64,000 bases of DNA from Lytechinus pictus (Eukaryota; Echinodermata; Echinoidea; Temnopleuroida; Toxopneustidae). The stretch covers positions 76,616,420 to 76,680,419 of the forward strand of contig NC_087247.1 of NCBI RefSeq assembly GCF_037042905.1, written 5' to 3'. Below are positions 50,001 to 55,436 of the stretch, one piece after another; positions within the stretch are counted from its first letter, which is position 1, and each line of letters starts with the position of its first letter. A program made the translations under genes and the position numbers. Below the pieces are notes generated by a model that saw only the letters and a list, made by a program, of their open reading frames with translations, was not told where the DNA came from and did no database searches.

Positions 50001-51277
50001 ACCTACATATCATAGAAATCATCAAAAAATGTAACAGGAAGTTGTACATGTTTAGGCTTTTGAAGCGATATGGGCTGTCTCTATCGGATCTGAAATTGGT
50101 ATACATGGGCTACATTCGTCCTGTTATGGAATATTGCACCCCAGTTTTTAATAATGGGCTTACAAAGAAACATGTAAGAAGTTTAGAGCAAATTCAAAAA
50201 AGAGCTTGTAGAATCATGTTGGGCCCAAACTACACAGATTATGCCAGTGCTTGCCTATCATGTGAAATTCCTACTCTGGAATACAGAAGGGAGAAACTCA
50301 GCCTGGATTTCGCAATGTCTTTAACCAAACATCCAACATTCAGTACCTGGTTACCTCCTCCAAAAAACTTAACCATCAATCTCCGACATACTCCTAGATA
50401 TCAGCAATACAAATGTAAGACAAATCGATTTCGCAATAGCCCCATACCATATTTCATAGATCTCCTGAATAAAGACATGCCCAATCAATAAACCCATTGC
50501 TCATTTGAAAGAAATACCAGCCTACTTGCAATATCAAGTTTTGTCATGAACTCTTTTATTTAATATACATATATTTTTATTGATCTTTTACAGCTTACTT
50601 ATTATTTTTTTTTTTTATTATTCTTAATGTACATTTTCCTCATTATCTTATGTACATGTATGTAAATTTTCATTGCCTAAGTATTCTTGCCTATACACAT
50701 ATTTCTCATGTCAGTTTTTACAAAGGTGTACTGCTTTTTAATGTTTGAAATATGTAATGAGTCTTTTAATTGTTTTTACTTTGTATACATGACCAATTCA
50801 GCCATTTGGCTGCGACTCATGTGTTTAATAAACCTTGAATTGAATTGAATTGAATTGAATTGTGATCAAATACGTCATCTATTCCCTTTGAACAATAGGT
50901 TCACTACTCTAATCGCTACCAGTGGCCATATCAAAGTGAATAGGCATTTTAGTGAATAGGCATTTTGACACACAGTTGTACATAGACTTTCTTTATTTTA
51001 TACTTTCTCCCTTTCAGCCATTTTACTCTTTCTTTCATTCATTTTCACTCTTTATCTTATAGGAGGGGAAATCTACAGTGAATCTGGCGAGTGTATAGGT
51101 CATGTGACCAGCGGGTGCCCATCTCCATCCTTGAAGGCCAATATTGTCATGGGATATGTGTCAGCAGCCCATGCCAAGAATGGAACAAAGGTACAGTTCC
51201 AAGTGCGTAAGAAGACTGTTGATGGGGTGGTTACTAAGATGCCATTTGTGCCTACCAATTACTACATTGTAAAATGA
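11712..51277 (+). CDS. AMT: Aminomethyltransferase (glycine cleavage T-protein), seven joined exons
   Basis: AMT is the T-protein of the mitochondrial glycine cleavage system. It transfers the methylene group from the aminomethyl-lipoyl H-protein to tetrahydrofolate and releases ammonia. Exons: 11712-11931, 18393-18553, 20416-20497, 22990-23135, 45763-45949, 47219-47335 and 51063-51277. All junctions are AG/GT and the phases agree. The joined length is 1128 nt including the stop, or 375 residues, equal to the mature vertebrate enzyme. Recognisable motifs include [55 protein letters not shown] and MPFVPTNYY. The upstream exon with the start codon and presequence was not found, so the 5' end is incomplete. 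The introns total about 38 kb and are mostly mobile DNA. The frame is intact, so the gene is probably functional. Confidence 0.95.
12171..12769. mobile_element. Foldback MITE, family AAGTCCACC, copy 2 (best preserved)
   Basis: TTAAAGGTCAAGTCCACCCC at the left pairs with GGGTGGACTTGTCCTTTAA at the right, both inside TTAA. The arms pair over much of the 599 bp: CATCAAAATCGGATGTAAAA with its complement near 12668, and AAATACAAAAGAAATAGTGA with the complement of 12361-12385. No coding capacity is seen. TTAA target sites suggest a piggyBac- or Kolobok-type mobiliser. Confidence 0.8.
13493..13765. mobile_element. 273-bp TIR MITE with 5-bp duplication CCTGG
   Basis: The left arm is GCCCCGTCTTACAAAGAGTT and the right arm, reversed, is GTCCCATTTTAATACAAAGAGTT in two blocks. 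CCTGG stands at both sides (13488-13492 and 13766-13770). The related copy near 54830 has the unoccupied site CCATACCTGGACTAACAAT, which confirms the borders independently. Confidence 0.85.
13809..15552. other. Insertion of unclear type within the GGGGTAAG element
   Basis: This stretch is absent from the paralogous copy at 54860-55045. It begins GTATAGTGTATGATTGGTTG and contains a GC-richer part near 14100-14260. At 15075-15215 it contains one diverged unit of the 157-bp AGGTCA repeat. The ends were not resolved, so it may be more than one insertion. The 109-codon frame on the minus strand at 14402-14731 is unrecognised. Confidence 0.45.
15925..17123. mobile_element. Foldback MITE, family AAGTCCACC, copy 3, interrupted
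   Basis: The ends are TTAAAGGACAAGTCCACCC and GGGGTGGACTTCACCTTTAA, each inside TTAA. It has the same internal blocks as the copy at 12171. A 578-bp element sits inside it at 16107. Its right flank (TTAAGTAAATTTAATTC) continues the repeat known from 9308, so it inserted at the TTAA of that repeat. Confidence 0.8.
16107..16684. mobile_element. Nested 578-bp TIR element with 8-bp duplication ATTGGCAG
   Basis: The inverted ends are about 47 bp. They begin CCCGGG plus a G run and continue GCCACTT, CATTGACGA and GGATACCATGCGCGACCA. ATTGGCAG is repeated exactly at 16099-16106 and 16685-16692. The interior has several TACGTGTTTAGGGT or TACTTGTTTAGGGG-like short repeats. An 8-bp duplication fits the hAT or P superfamily; no transposase is present. 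Confidence 0.9.
17120..17440. repeat. Third copy of the 9308-type repeat
   Basis: It shares TTAAGTAAATTT, ATTAGAGATTGAAAA, CCATATTACTTTCCACCAAT and CAGGATGGTTTCAGTGAGCA with the pair at 9308-9870. It lies in the same orientation. Confidence 0.8.
18393..18553 (+). CDS. AMT: AMT exon B
   Basis: It follows TTTGTTTTCAG and completes an Ala codon begun in exon A. It encodes [35 protein letters not shown] and [14 protein letters not shown], and ends at AAG before GTATAT. The GGIIDDLI segment corresponds to the conserved Asp region involved in folate binding. Confidence 0.95.
18960..20012 (-). pseudogene. 3' part of a decayed non-LTR retrotransposon (reverse transcriptase end)
   Basis: Read on the minus strand from 20012, one frame gives [19 protein letters not shown] and [12 protein letters not shown]. 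After a shift it gives [27 protein letters not shown] and [11 protein letters not shown]. Further down (19230-18961) is the typical C-terminal tail with [15 protein letters not shown] and GRTKKP. The catalytic box reads YADN where YADD is usual. Several frameshifts and stops occur. It resembles the RTE/CR1-type elements common in animals; the clade was not tested. Confidence 0.8.
20013..20215 (+). pseudogene. Inverted 5' fragment of the same non-LTR retrotransposon
   Basis: On the plus strand it reads [32 protein letters not shown] and [16 protein letters not shown]. These are reverse-transcriptase segments that normally lie just upstream of [10 protein letters not shown]. It is in the opposite orientation to the adjoining 3' part and touches it at about 20012, the arrangement left by twin priming. 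About 30 residues of the expected protein between the two parts are missing. Confidence 0.78.
20216..20310. repeat. A-rich, GA and poly-G simple tract
   Basis: A-rich sequence with AATAA units is followed by GAGAGAGAG, a run of about 14 G (interrupted once by T upstream) and GGAGG. It flanks the end of the inverted retroelement fragment. Confidence 0.7.
20416..20497 (+). CDS. AMT: AMT exon C
   Basis: This 82-nt exon lies between an AAATGTAG acceptor and a GTCAGT donor. It encodes [16 protein letters not shown] and [11 protein letters not shown], then splits a Gly codon. It matches the vertebrate 'LLALQGP' region with no length difference. Confidence 0.93.
20498..21955 (+). other. AMT intron C-D, first part: nothing recognised
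   Basis: AT-rich intron sequence without recognisable exons, repeats or long open frames. Confidence 0.6.
21956..22758. mobile_element. 803-bp TA-flanked foldback element
   Basis: CTGTGTGAGTAATAAAAAA at the left pairs with the reverse of TTTTTTTTTACTCACACGG at the right, and TA stands outside both ends. Pairing continues inward: GACACCTCA/TGAGGTGTC, then GTAAATTTTGACTTGTGCC, GTAAGCATGACTGCAATGA and their complements near 22520-22590. The whole element can therefore fold as one hairpin. TA targets suggest a Tc1/mariner-type mobiliser. Confidence 0.82.
22209..22365. mobile_element. 157-bp palindromic MITE, family TTTGCTCTACGG, copy 1
   Basis: The arms of about 50 bases are near-perfect complements: TTGGTCACATTTGCTCTACG and CGTAGAGCAAATGTGACCAA are exact. 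TA flanks both ends. It sits close to the loop of the 21956-22758 foldback, so it inserted later. Copies 2 and 3 are at 32449 and 33900. Confidence 0.88.
22990..23135 (+). CDS. AMT: AMT exon D
   Basis: It follows TTGGTGTATAG and encodes [19 protein letters not shown], then [13 protein letters not shown] and [12 protein letters not shown], ending before GTACTA. The [10 protein letters not shown] block is a signature of T-protein and ends the N-terminal folate-binding fold. Confidence 0.95.
23493..23775 (+). mobile_element. tRNA-derived SINE, full-length-like
   Basis: A tRNA-like head begins GCGTTATGGCCCAGTGGATT (A-box region) and has GTGGTTCAAATTCTAGCC (B-box region). It is followed by a body with GCAAGAAATTTATCCACATT, CTGCACTCAACCCAGGTGAG and a 3' end TAACTGCGCTATATAAATGG. 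The body recurs at 57180-57415. RNA polymerase III transcription is expected for the family. Confidence 0.82.
23781..23990 (+). repeat. Left arm of a distant inverted repeat (partner 34490-34790)
   Basis: AAGAAAGGATACCAAAAAG, AGAAAACCACAT, CAATATCTGCTCTTTA and CTCAATCACAGAAAATGGTC (followed by AAGAAATAACAAA) all occur in reverse complement near 34800-34490. Homology is strong over about 200 bp and fades further in. It may be one end of a large element or simply one of two opposed repeat copies. Confidence 0.75.
24540..27130 (+). repeat. 180-bp satellite array, about 14 units
   Basis: The unit is 180 bp, and successive copies of CACAAACATCTCAGATGGGT fall at 24861, 25041, 25221, 25559, 25739, 25919, 26099, 26279, 26459, 26639 and 26820 within a base or two. 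Each unit includes GTCAACAAGTTAAAATAGAT, ATACCTTTCGTTATGATCCC and TTTTCTCGACGATGTTGGAA. One unit near 25400 is shortened. Outer units (near 24560 and 27060) are degenerate. There is no open frame and no spacer-repeat structure. Confidence 0.93.
27120..27260. repeat. Purine-rich GGAAAAGAGGA simple tract
   Basis: Irregular GAAAAGAG / GGAGAAAAAAG sequence follows a short GC-rich stretch. The overlapping open frame is only Lys, Arg and Glu from the simple sequence. Confidence 0.7.
27615..27825 (-). mobile_element. tRNA-derived SINE, second family
   Basis: On the minus strand the head reads GCGCGATAGCTCAGTCGGTA with a GGGTTCGATTCCC B box. It is followed by GTAAGGCATTTATCCTCATT, ACCAGGTCCCTCGGAGAGGA and GCTTTCTTAGCAGTCAGGTA. 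The acceptor ends do not pair well and a SINE tail follows, so this is a SINE head and not a functional tRNA gene. The same body type is familiar from echinoderm and other marine invertebrate genomes. Confidence 0.85.
28190..28325 (+). repeat. Left member of an inverted pair (partner 31815-31935)
   Basis: GAAGGTGTGAAAAT, CTAACAATAGGAA and AATCCGTTTCAA.TGAAGTTA occur here and in reverse complement at about 31826-31895. The arms are imperfect, about 115 bp each, and 3.5 kb apart. They are nested inside the 23781/34790 pair. Confidence 0.7.
28330..31080. other. Part of AMT intron D-E: nothing recognised
   Basis: No exon or clear element was identified in this 2.7 kb. There are isolated C or G runs (29040, 30190, 30500) and low-complexity AT tracts. 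Open frames of up to 104 codons on the minus strand at 30004-30318 have no recognisable feature. Confidence 0.5.
31090..31720. repeat. Irregular CAT/ATT/ATC trinucleotide-like tract
   Basis: Long runs of CATCATTATTACCATCA-type sequence, broken by an A run of about 15 near 31591-31605. Frames on both strands give Ile/His-rich and Asp/Asn/Met-rich peptides that reflect the simple sequence. Confidence 0.85.
31815..31935 (-). repeat. Right member of the inverted pair with 28190-28325
   Basis: Reverse complement contains AGGTGTGAAAATTACAATTA, CTAACAATAGGAAGAATCCG and TTTCAACTGAAGTTACGC, matching the partner in order. Confidence 0.7.
32449..32608. mobile_element. Palindromic MITE, family TTTGCTCTACGG, copy 2
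   Basis: CCTCGGTCATATTTGCTCTA at the left and TAGAGCAAAAATGACCGAGG at the right are near-complements; TA follows the right end. It has more mismatches than copy 1 in the CGGCGGCCGTACGG and GACTCGCCGCACGG arms, so it is probably older. Confidence 0.82.
33900..34056. mobile_element. Palindromic MITE, family TTTGCTCTACGG, copy 3
   Basis: CCTTGGTCACATTTGCTCTA at the left and TATAGCAAATGTGACGAAGG at the right. TA precedes the left end. It has the same 157-bp length and loop sequence (ACAAACCACATTATGTAG) type as copy 1. Confidence 0.85.
34490..34790 (-). repeat. Right arm of the distant inverted repeat (partner 23781-23990)
   Basis: In reverse complement it shows the same ordered blocks as the left arm, from the CATTCATG..GAGTAAAA end to GGTCAAGAAATAACAAA. 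A 107-bp MITE at 34577 splits it. Without that insertion the two arms are close to equal in length. Confidence 0.75.
34577..34683. mobile_element. 107-bp TTAA-flanked palindromic MITE
   Basis: GGACCTATCCACGGAGGATT and its imperfect complement AATCCGCCTTGGCCAGGTCC form the outer arms. CTATTGTTAGTGGGGGTGCT and AGCAACCCCAGTAACAATAG form the inner arms. TTAA stands at 34573-34576 and 34684-34687. The opposite arm of the inverted repeat at 23870 lacks this sequence, which supports an insertion. Confidence 0.82.
34800..35510. other. Intron sequence: nothing recognised
   Basis: No exon, repeat arm or element end was identified. Confidence 0.5.
35515..35625. repeat. GAAA / GGAA microsatellite
   Basis: Tandem GAAAGAAAGAAA and GGAAGGAAGGAA units. 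The complementary strand gives a meaningless Phe/Leu/Ser-rich frame. Confidence 0.9.
36015..36524 (+). repeat. 157-bp AGGTCA tandem repeat, left block
   Basis: Units contain ACCTAACTCCGTAACCGTAA, CTTGGATGGTAGATGGACTT, ATGCTGCAGTCGGAGGTCAC, AAGGTCAAAGGTCATTTTCA and GTTTACATGCAAGACTCTCT. Two complete AGGTCAAAGGTCA blocks are seen (near 36127 and 36467). The block is interrupted by the 36179 element and ends at the 36525 element. Confidence 0.9.
36179..36352. mobile_element. 174-bp hAT-like MITE in the tandem array
   Basis: The ends are CAGGGGTATGAG and CTCACACCCCTG, a 12-bp inverted pair with one mismatch. CTCTCTT is duplicated at 36172-36178 and 36353-36359. Other units of the array have the uninterrupted GACTCTCTTATGACACC. 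CAGGG ends and a 7-8 bp duplication fit the hAT superfamily. Confidence 0.87.
37253..37487. mobile_element. 235-bp TA-flanked foldback MITE
   Basis: AAATCCAGATCGGCTTTGAA at the left and CACAGCCGATCTGGATTTAT at the right are inverted, followed inward by GACCAGCC/GGCTGGTT. TA lies at 37251-37252 and 37488-37489, with AATTCC blocks near both ends. The loop is rich in GATTTAAA. Confidence 0.8.
39090..40031 (+). pseudogene. Endonuclease region of non-LTR retrotransposon 1
   Basis: The 313-codon frame encodes an exonuclease-endonuclease-phosphatase type domain: [13 protein letters not shown] near residue 68, [14 protein letters not shown] near 97, [12 protein letters not shown] near 129, VIYRPPN near 173, [10 protein letters not shown] near 204 and [10 protein letters not shown] near 278. 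The last is the catalytic SDH box. The N-terminus has Cys residues ([20 protein letters not shown]) that could form a small zinc motif. It ends at a TGA, after which similarity continues in the same frame ([11 protein letters not shown]), so the stop is a mutation. Confidence 0.8.
40192..41199 (+). pseudogene. Reverse transcriptase region, N-terminal part, of element 1
   Basis: It contains [84 protein letters not shown] and [12 protein letters not shown], the last carrying a catalytic Asp. A frameshift at about 41190 leads into the next frame, where the GIPQGS box lies. Confidence 0.82.
41177..41503 (+). pseudogene. Reverse transcriptase palm of element 1
   Basis: The frame continues with [20 protein letters not shown] and [12 protein letters not shown], the YADD-type catalytic box in its FADD form. 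It ends early at a frameshift near 41490. The catalytic residues are therefore present but not in one frame. Confidence 0.82.
41500..42147 (+). pseudogene. C-terminal region of element 1
   Basis: Sequence from 41506 reads [19 protein letters not shown] and [17 protein letters not shown] in one frame. Then, in the frame open from 41689, it reads [29 protein letters not shown] and [15 protein letters not shown]. This is the usual post-RT thumb and C-terminal region of jockey-superfamily elements. Frames change at least twice. Confidence 0.75.
43058..44136. mobile_element. 1.08-kb element with 30-bp perfect TIRs
   Basis: TACCGTAAGTAACGGTGTAT (continuing TAACCGCACC) at 43058-43087 is the exact complement of 44107-44136. 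TA at the outermost positions suggests a Tc1/mariner-like target. The string GGGGGTGCGGTTTATACACG occurs in the same orientation near both ends. A run of 37 T lies at 44038-44075. Short frames inside (43209-43469, 43836-44117) are not recognised. It lies inside the 7.9-kb composite, downstream of the retrotransposon. Confidence 0.83.
44453..45560 (+). repeat. 157-bp AGGTCA tandem repeat, right block (about 7 units)
   Basis: The mark AAAGTTTAC falls at 44586, 44743, 44900, 45054, 45211, 45369 and 45529, giving a spacing of 154-160. Units have the same blocks as the left block. AGGTCAAAGGTCA is exact in five units, GGGTCAAAGGTCA in one, and AGGTCATTGGTCA in one. The array ends at CAAGGCTCTAATGACAAG. 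Confidence 0.93.
45763..45949 (+). CDS. AMT: AMT exon E
   Basis: It follows TTCTAACTGTAG and encodes [16 protein letters not shown], then [20 protein letters not shown] and [20 protein letters not shown], ending one base into a Gly codon at [23 protein letters not shown] is the most conserved block of the family and includes the Arg that contacts folate in known T-protein structures. Confidence 0.96.
45950..47218 (+). other. AMT intron E-F: nothing recognised
   Basis: AT-rich intron with one C-rich tract (46320-46340) and a repeated ATTATATTTTGCCC near 46710-46740. No element ends were identified. Confidence 0.6.
47219..47335 (+). CDS. AMT: AMT exon F
   Basis: It follows ATATTTCAG and encodes [19 protein letters not shown], then [18 protein letters not shown], ending one base into a codon before GTGAGA. 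KRRR and the GxxR region match the start of the C-terminal barrel domain in vertebrate AMT. Confidence 0.94.
47669..48015 (+). pseudogene. Retrotransposon 2 ORF, segment before the nested insertion
   Basis: The reading frame gives [59 protein letters not shown] and [19 protein letters not shown], then NPSAWYK. This is the linker region that precedes the polymerase in jockey-type elements. After 48015 the frame runs into the nested element and its similarity ends; the true continuation is at 48865. Confidence 0.85.
48016..48853. mobile_element. 838-bp TIR element inside the retrotransposon ORF
   Basis: TGGACCTATTACGAATGGAC (continuing ATTCAACGA) is exactly complementary to 48825-48853. TGGTACAAGCA is duplicated at 48005-48015 and 48854-48864. 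The interior has no recognised transposase. An 11-bp duplication with these ends fits a Mutator-like or other long-duplication superfamily better than Tc1 or Harbinger, but the family is not settled. Confidence 0.92.
48854..50491 (+). pseudogene. Retrotransposon 2 reverse transcriptase
   Basis: One long uninterrupted frame encodes [78 protein letters not shown] and [11 protein letters not shown]. The polymerase Asp residues (FTKAFD and YVDD) are present. The C-terminal part has [30 protein letters not shown] and [15 protein letters not shown]. The first codons upstream of 48854 belong to the nested element, so the apparent ATG at 48806 is not the native start. Relatively little decay suggests a young insertion. 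Confidence 0.88.
51063..51277 (+). CDS. AMT: AMT exon G (terminal) with stop
   Basis: It follows TATCTTATAG and encodes [49 protein letters not shown] and [12 protein letters not shown], then [17 protein letters not shown] and the MPFVPTNYY end are diagnostic of animal AMT. Nothing is missing at the C-terminus. Confidence 0.96.
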
Positions 51278-52232
51278 GGGAAATTCATACTGGAGACTCT
51301 TTCGCTGCCATGGTACCAAGCCACACTTCTATTTAAGTATTGCTAGGATCAAGTAAGTGTTACCTGAATGGAATGGACACTTGTGGACAGTTATGTATCA
51401 ATTAATCCTGCATTATGGAGATGGATAACCTGCAATGGTTTTGGATGTTAACCTACTGTACAGTTATTAGATCTTGTGCATGTTTTTTCTTTGAGAGAAC
51501 TGTTAAACAGATAGATACAATCATATGTTTTCAAATATTTTACTCTACTTCTTCTATGGTAATTTTTCAGATACCTTGTGGACATGGTAGAATTGGGTGC
51601 TGTTAAGTTCCAGGTAGAGGTTTTATTTCTGTTTGTCTGAGACTGCAATTAGGAGAAGAATATCATTCATTCTGATTTGGTAGAGAGAATGAAATGTTAA
51701 AAATCTATTAAAAAAAAAAAATGAAGATCCATATATTGCAGATAAGTTTGACAATTATGTTGGAATTAATTCAATAAAATTTGCATACTTTTTCCTAACA
51801 ATTAAGATAACTGATTATTCACTCAACTCTGTAGCCATTGAACCTATTCAAACACCATGTTCCAACAAAGACCTTACATTTATTATTAAGTTATATTCCT
51901 TGACAAAAGTATCTAACAGATGATGAAGAAGAAGTTAATGTATATCAGCAAAAAGAAATATCTTTGTATGTTTTAATGGGAACAGGTTTTGTGAAGTATC
52001 GCTTTGTATGTTTATTTCTAGGGGATAAAAATGACTGCTTTGAGCTGCCTGTGCCCATATTAGGTGATGTCGGAGACATTGTGCTTTTGAGTGCTCTGTC
52101 TGTCCCATTTTTGTTCTTGTGATATGTCAAGTCAAGAAATGTCATTCGTGTGCACAATAATTCAGAGTGACAATGATGTGATTAGGGTTTAGGTAATAGA
52201 GGTTGAAATTATCACATAGTCTTTTGTATACC
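51278..52232 (+). other. AMT: AMT 3' UTR and flank
   Basis: An AATAAA signal at 51773-51778 is the first reasonable polyadenylation signal after the stop, giving a 3' UTR of roughly 500-520 nt. No cleavage site can be proven. Short open frames here are not supported. Confidence 0.5.
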
Positions 52233-52593
52233 TTAAAGCGGCATACCATTGACAAATCATGGGGAAATCAAGGCCTATCTCAGAACAGAGAAGGGAATCA
52301 AGTCTTTCACTTGGCTTACTTTCACTACAAGGATAGTCTATTCCAAGTGCCATGATTTATTGCCCTGTTTCAAATTTTGCTCGATGAGAAAACAGCTTAT
52401 GATATGGAAGAGCAATTACAAGGCCTTCTTCCAGACTGCCTGGGGTTGTTATTAATAGATGCTGGCATGTCTGGGAGGTCTAATGGGAGAGTGATAGGTA
52501 GGGGAATGCGGGGTAAGTTGTGACACTTTTTGTATTTTGTATGTTAGAATTGATATGACTAATAATGTTGTAGACATAAGTACCTTGCCTTTA

Positions 52594-54340
52594 TACCCCC
52601 ATCTCACTAGATGGCGATTCCACTGCGATCGTTAAAATCGACAAAGCGTGGTATAACATAGCTTGATCGTGCCTTGATCTTTTCAATCTTCTCCGTCGTA
52701 CCTTGATCTTTTCTGAAGCGGCAAGGATCGCCACCATCTTCCTGGTCGCCACAAAATTTTGAACATGTTCAAAACTTACGTAGCGAGATCGCGGAGGTGC
52801 TAAAGCGCATCACAATCGAGTCGTGAGCGTATTACAAACGACAAATTCGTAGCTGTAACGGAGCCCCAACGCATAAAGCGTAGTATAAGCGCATTACGGC
52901 ACCGATCGCCCGTGGTTTTCAGGCCCGTTCCCAAGACAATTCTGCTACGCTGCTTCCGTTTACAAGGCGACTGCCTTGCGCTCGACACGCTTCACACAGC
53001 TTCCACCACGACGCTTCCTTCTTTGGGTGGCATGTGGCACACGTTCTCAGCCCGCTACAGGCGTTCGCGTTGCGCTTTTGCTGCGCCGCTGATGACTGGG
53101 CAGCGATTGCGCAACAACCGTCTGCGCTGCTATAAAACACCGTGCCGATGGTGGTGGATTATCATATTTGCAACAGATTACGAGGCGATACCACGGCGTT
53201 TTCAAACATACCTCCCAGAAAAAGGACCAGAAAAGGGAAAGCTGCCCAAGCTACCCCTCTTAGGCCGGCGGTCGAAGAGGAAGATCAAGGGGTTATGGTG
53301 GTGGTAGAGGAGGAGGAGGTAGAGGAGGAAGAGGAGGGGGTACAGGAGGAGGATGAAAATCTTACTGCTGAGCCAGCTGGAAAGAGAAAAAAGACGCTCA
53401 CATGTCTTGATGACGAAATGGGTTACCTCTGCAAAAACAAATAAATTGATTATGTTTTGAAAATAAATTGAATTCTAACCACAGTGACAGTAGACAACAT
53501 CAAATTTTGTTAATGATTCGATCACTAATGTATTGATTGGGAAAGGCAATCTTTAGGGAGATTCTGGCATTGTGCGCCCCCCTCCCCCTCCCTTTTTATG
53601 AGTGCTCTCACATCAGTAGACTACTTCTTGTCAGCAAATTTGAAAGGAATTTACCAAATATTTTTGAGTGACAAACTTTGTGGAAAAAAATAAACAGAAT
53701 ATCAAAGATTTGTATGCTCTTTTATGAAATTCTGGATGCATCCCTCATATTAACTATTAGGCTCATCGACAGCTTTTGAATGAAATTTTTAAAATATTGT
53801 ATATTATGACTTAGGTGACAGCCAGGATCGGACCCTGTATCTTTTTGGCCTCCTCCTTCTCCTGTCCTCGCATTCAACTTTCAACTGATGTTCTTTTAGA
53901 ATGCCAAGATGTATAAGTCCAACCAAATTCTGGACATCCAAGTTGGTCGGAGGTTTGCAATCGACTGAAAAATGTGTCATGTGCCGCGATTAGTATGCCG
54001 ATTGCTTGAAATCGTTTCAAGAGCCCATCATGAACGTAACATAATCGCTTCATTCGTAGCACCACCGTACCGAGGTCCTTATTAGCGTATGAGCCTCATT
54101 GTACGATCGCTTTGATCGCAGAAGCAGCGCATCACATCTGCTTGAATCGTCGCAAGAAAGTGGCATCGTCGTACTTTCAGCGTATTACCATCGCCTTCAG
54201 CGCAGGTCGGTCGCATAGAAGTCGCAATGCAATCGTCTAGCAGGCTAAAAATAGAATTCGAGGAAGATTCTGCTACGATTTGCGGGATTTACATAGATCG
54301 CCATGGTCGCCACAATCGCCTTCCTAGTGAGATGGGGGTA
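52594..54340. mobile_element. 1.75-kb PIF/Harbinger-like element with TTA duplication
   Basis: TACCCCCATCTCACTAGATG at the left and CTAGTGAGATGGGGGTA at the right are inverted with one extra base; GGCGAT / ATCGCC extends the pairing. TTA flanks both sides (52591-52593, 54341-54343), the TWA target of PIF/Harbinger. Copy 1 of the host element has the unoccupied sequence CCTTGCCTTAAAATTTAATT at about 13270. The interior is GC-richer than its surroundings, with many ATCG/CGAT strings, and carries an acidic open frame instead of a transposase. Confidence 0.87.
53142..53444 (+). CDS. Acidic low-complexity ORF inside the Harbinger-like element
   Basis: This 100-residue frame starts MPMVVDYHICNRLRGDTTAF. 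It has a basic segment PPRKRTRKGKAAQ near residue 25, a Glu-rich stretch from about 58 to 72, then AGKRKKTLTCLDDEMGYLCK and a stop. AATAAA occurs at the stop codon and again about 25 nt on, so it could be a last exon. I do not recognise it. It could be a transposon accessory protein, a captured host exon, or a chance frame from a GAGGAGGAG tract. Confidence 0.35.
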   Translation: MPMVVDYHICNRLRGDTTAFSNIPPRKRTRKGKAAQATPLRPAVEEEDQGVMVVVEEEEVEEEEEGVQEEDENLTAEPAGKRKKTLTCLDDEMGYLCKNK

Positions 54341-55436
54341 TTAAATTAGATTTGAAATATTTTTCACCTATATATAACTTTCTACCCCCACACTGAAATT
54401 TATTGTGACCTTTGAAAAAAACAATGTCAAATGGCTCAACTTACCCCATATGTGGGGTAAGTTGTGCCACCTTCTGAGGTAAGTTGAGCCACAAAAACTA
54501 TGTACAAAATGTATGCAGGAAGAAGCAGCATGTCAGTTTTTTATTTCAAGACTTTTCACTTGCTAATTCTCTATAAATACTAACATCATCTAAAAGTAAA
54601 AGAACTGTCATGTGAATTTACACCTTTCTGCCTGCATATCAATGGCTTTTCAATTTTTTTTTTATTTTTTAAAAATTCTTATCACCATAAAAATTACCAA
54701 GGCTCAACTTGCCCCATGGTTGCTGGCTCAAAGTACCCCAGTCCGAACTTAATGCGATATTTTCACATCCACACATTTAATATGCATCCATCATTTAAAA
54801 GACTATGACAAGAATGAAGATCCATACCTGGACTAACAATATTGTTCTTATTTCTTTATTTTATTTAAAGACGTGTGTGGGTAAAAAGCACTCCTTTGTT
54901 TCACACCCTTTTTTACTATTTTTCCGGAAATTTGTATTTTTCTGTCTAAAAAAGTATTTTTTGTTTCAAAGTCGAAAACAATGTGGTTGGGTAAAGGGTT
55001 ATATAATGGGTCATCAATACATGACACCACCACAATGTCCGACTCATTCATTATTGACCTGGGGGTGGTGGCTCAACTTGCCCCTATGCTCAACTTACCC
55101 CGCCTTCCCCGACATGTAGTAGACTCGCCAACCAGAAGTGAACTGCATGTTTTTGTGTTGAAACATGTGACTTCACAGAGGATATTTGTTTTGGTTTAGC
55201 AATCAAGAGACCTGCTATTAGGGTCTAGGAATTGGGATTGTTGGAAACCGCAACAACCCGAAGTAAATAACGATCAAATTTATAATTAAATAATGGCCAA
55301 ATTTGTGCTGTCTAAACTTTTATTGCATTAGTCCGACGGGCTCTCATGACAGACGTATTATATTATGCAAGTCAACTGGCCTTTTACAAATTTCGTACTG
55401 ATTCAATTTCCCCATGATTTGTCAATGGTAGGCCTT

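Larger units (their letters stand above)
47645..50862 (+). mobile_element. Non-LTR retrotransposon 2, 5' truncated, in AMT intron F-G
   Basis: Only the region before the reverse transcriptase, the reverse transcriptase itself and the 3' UTR are present; the endonuclease is absent. The 3' end is AATAAACC followed by TTGAA repeats (50834-50862). It lies in the sense orientation within the intron. It is a different family from element 1 (YVDD box, different tail). The 5' truncation is typical of target-primed insertion. An 838-bp element at 48016 breaks its frame. Confidence 0.85.
52498..55115. mobile_element. TAGGGGAAG-GGGTAAG element, copy 2
   Basis: The left end is TAGGGGAATGCGGGGTAAGT and the right end is CTCAACTTACCCCGCCTTCC. 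The interior has GGCTCAACTTACCCCATATG and GTGGGGTAAGTTGTGCCACC back to back, so parts can fold. It matches copy 1 (13180) on both sides of the 52594 insertion and, unlike copy 1, lacks the 13493 and 13809 insertions. Confidence 0.8.
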
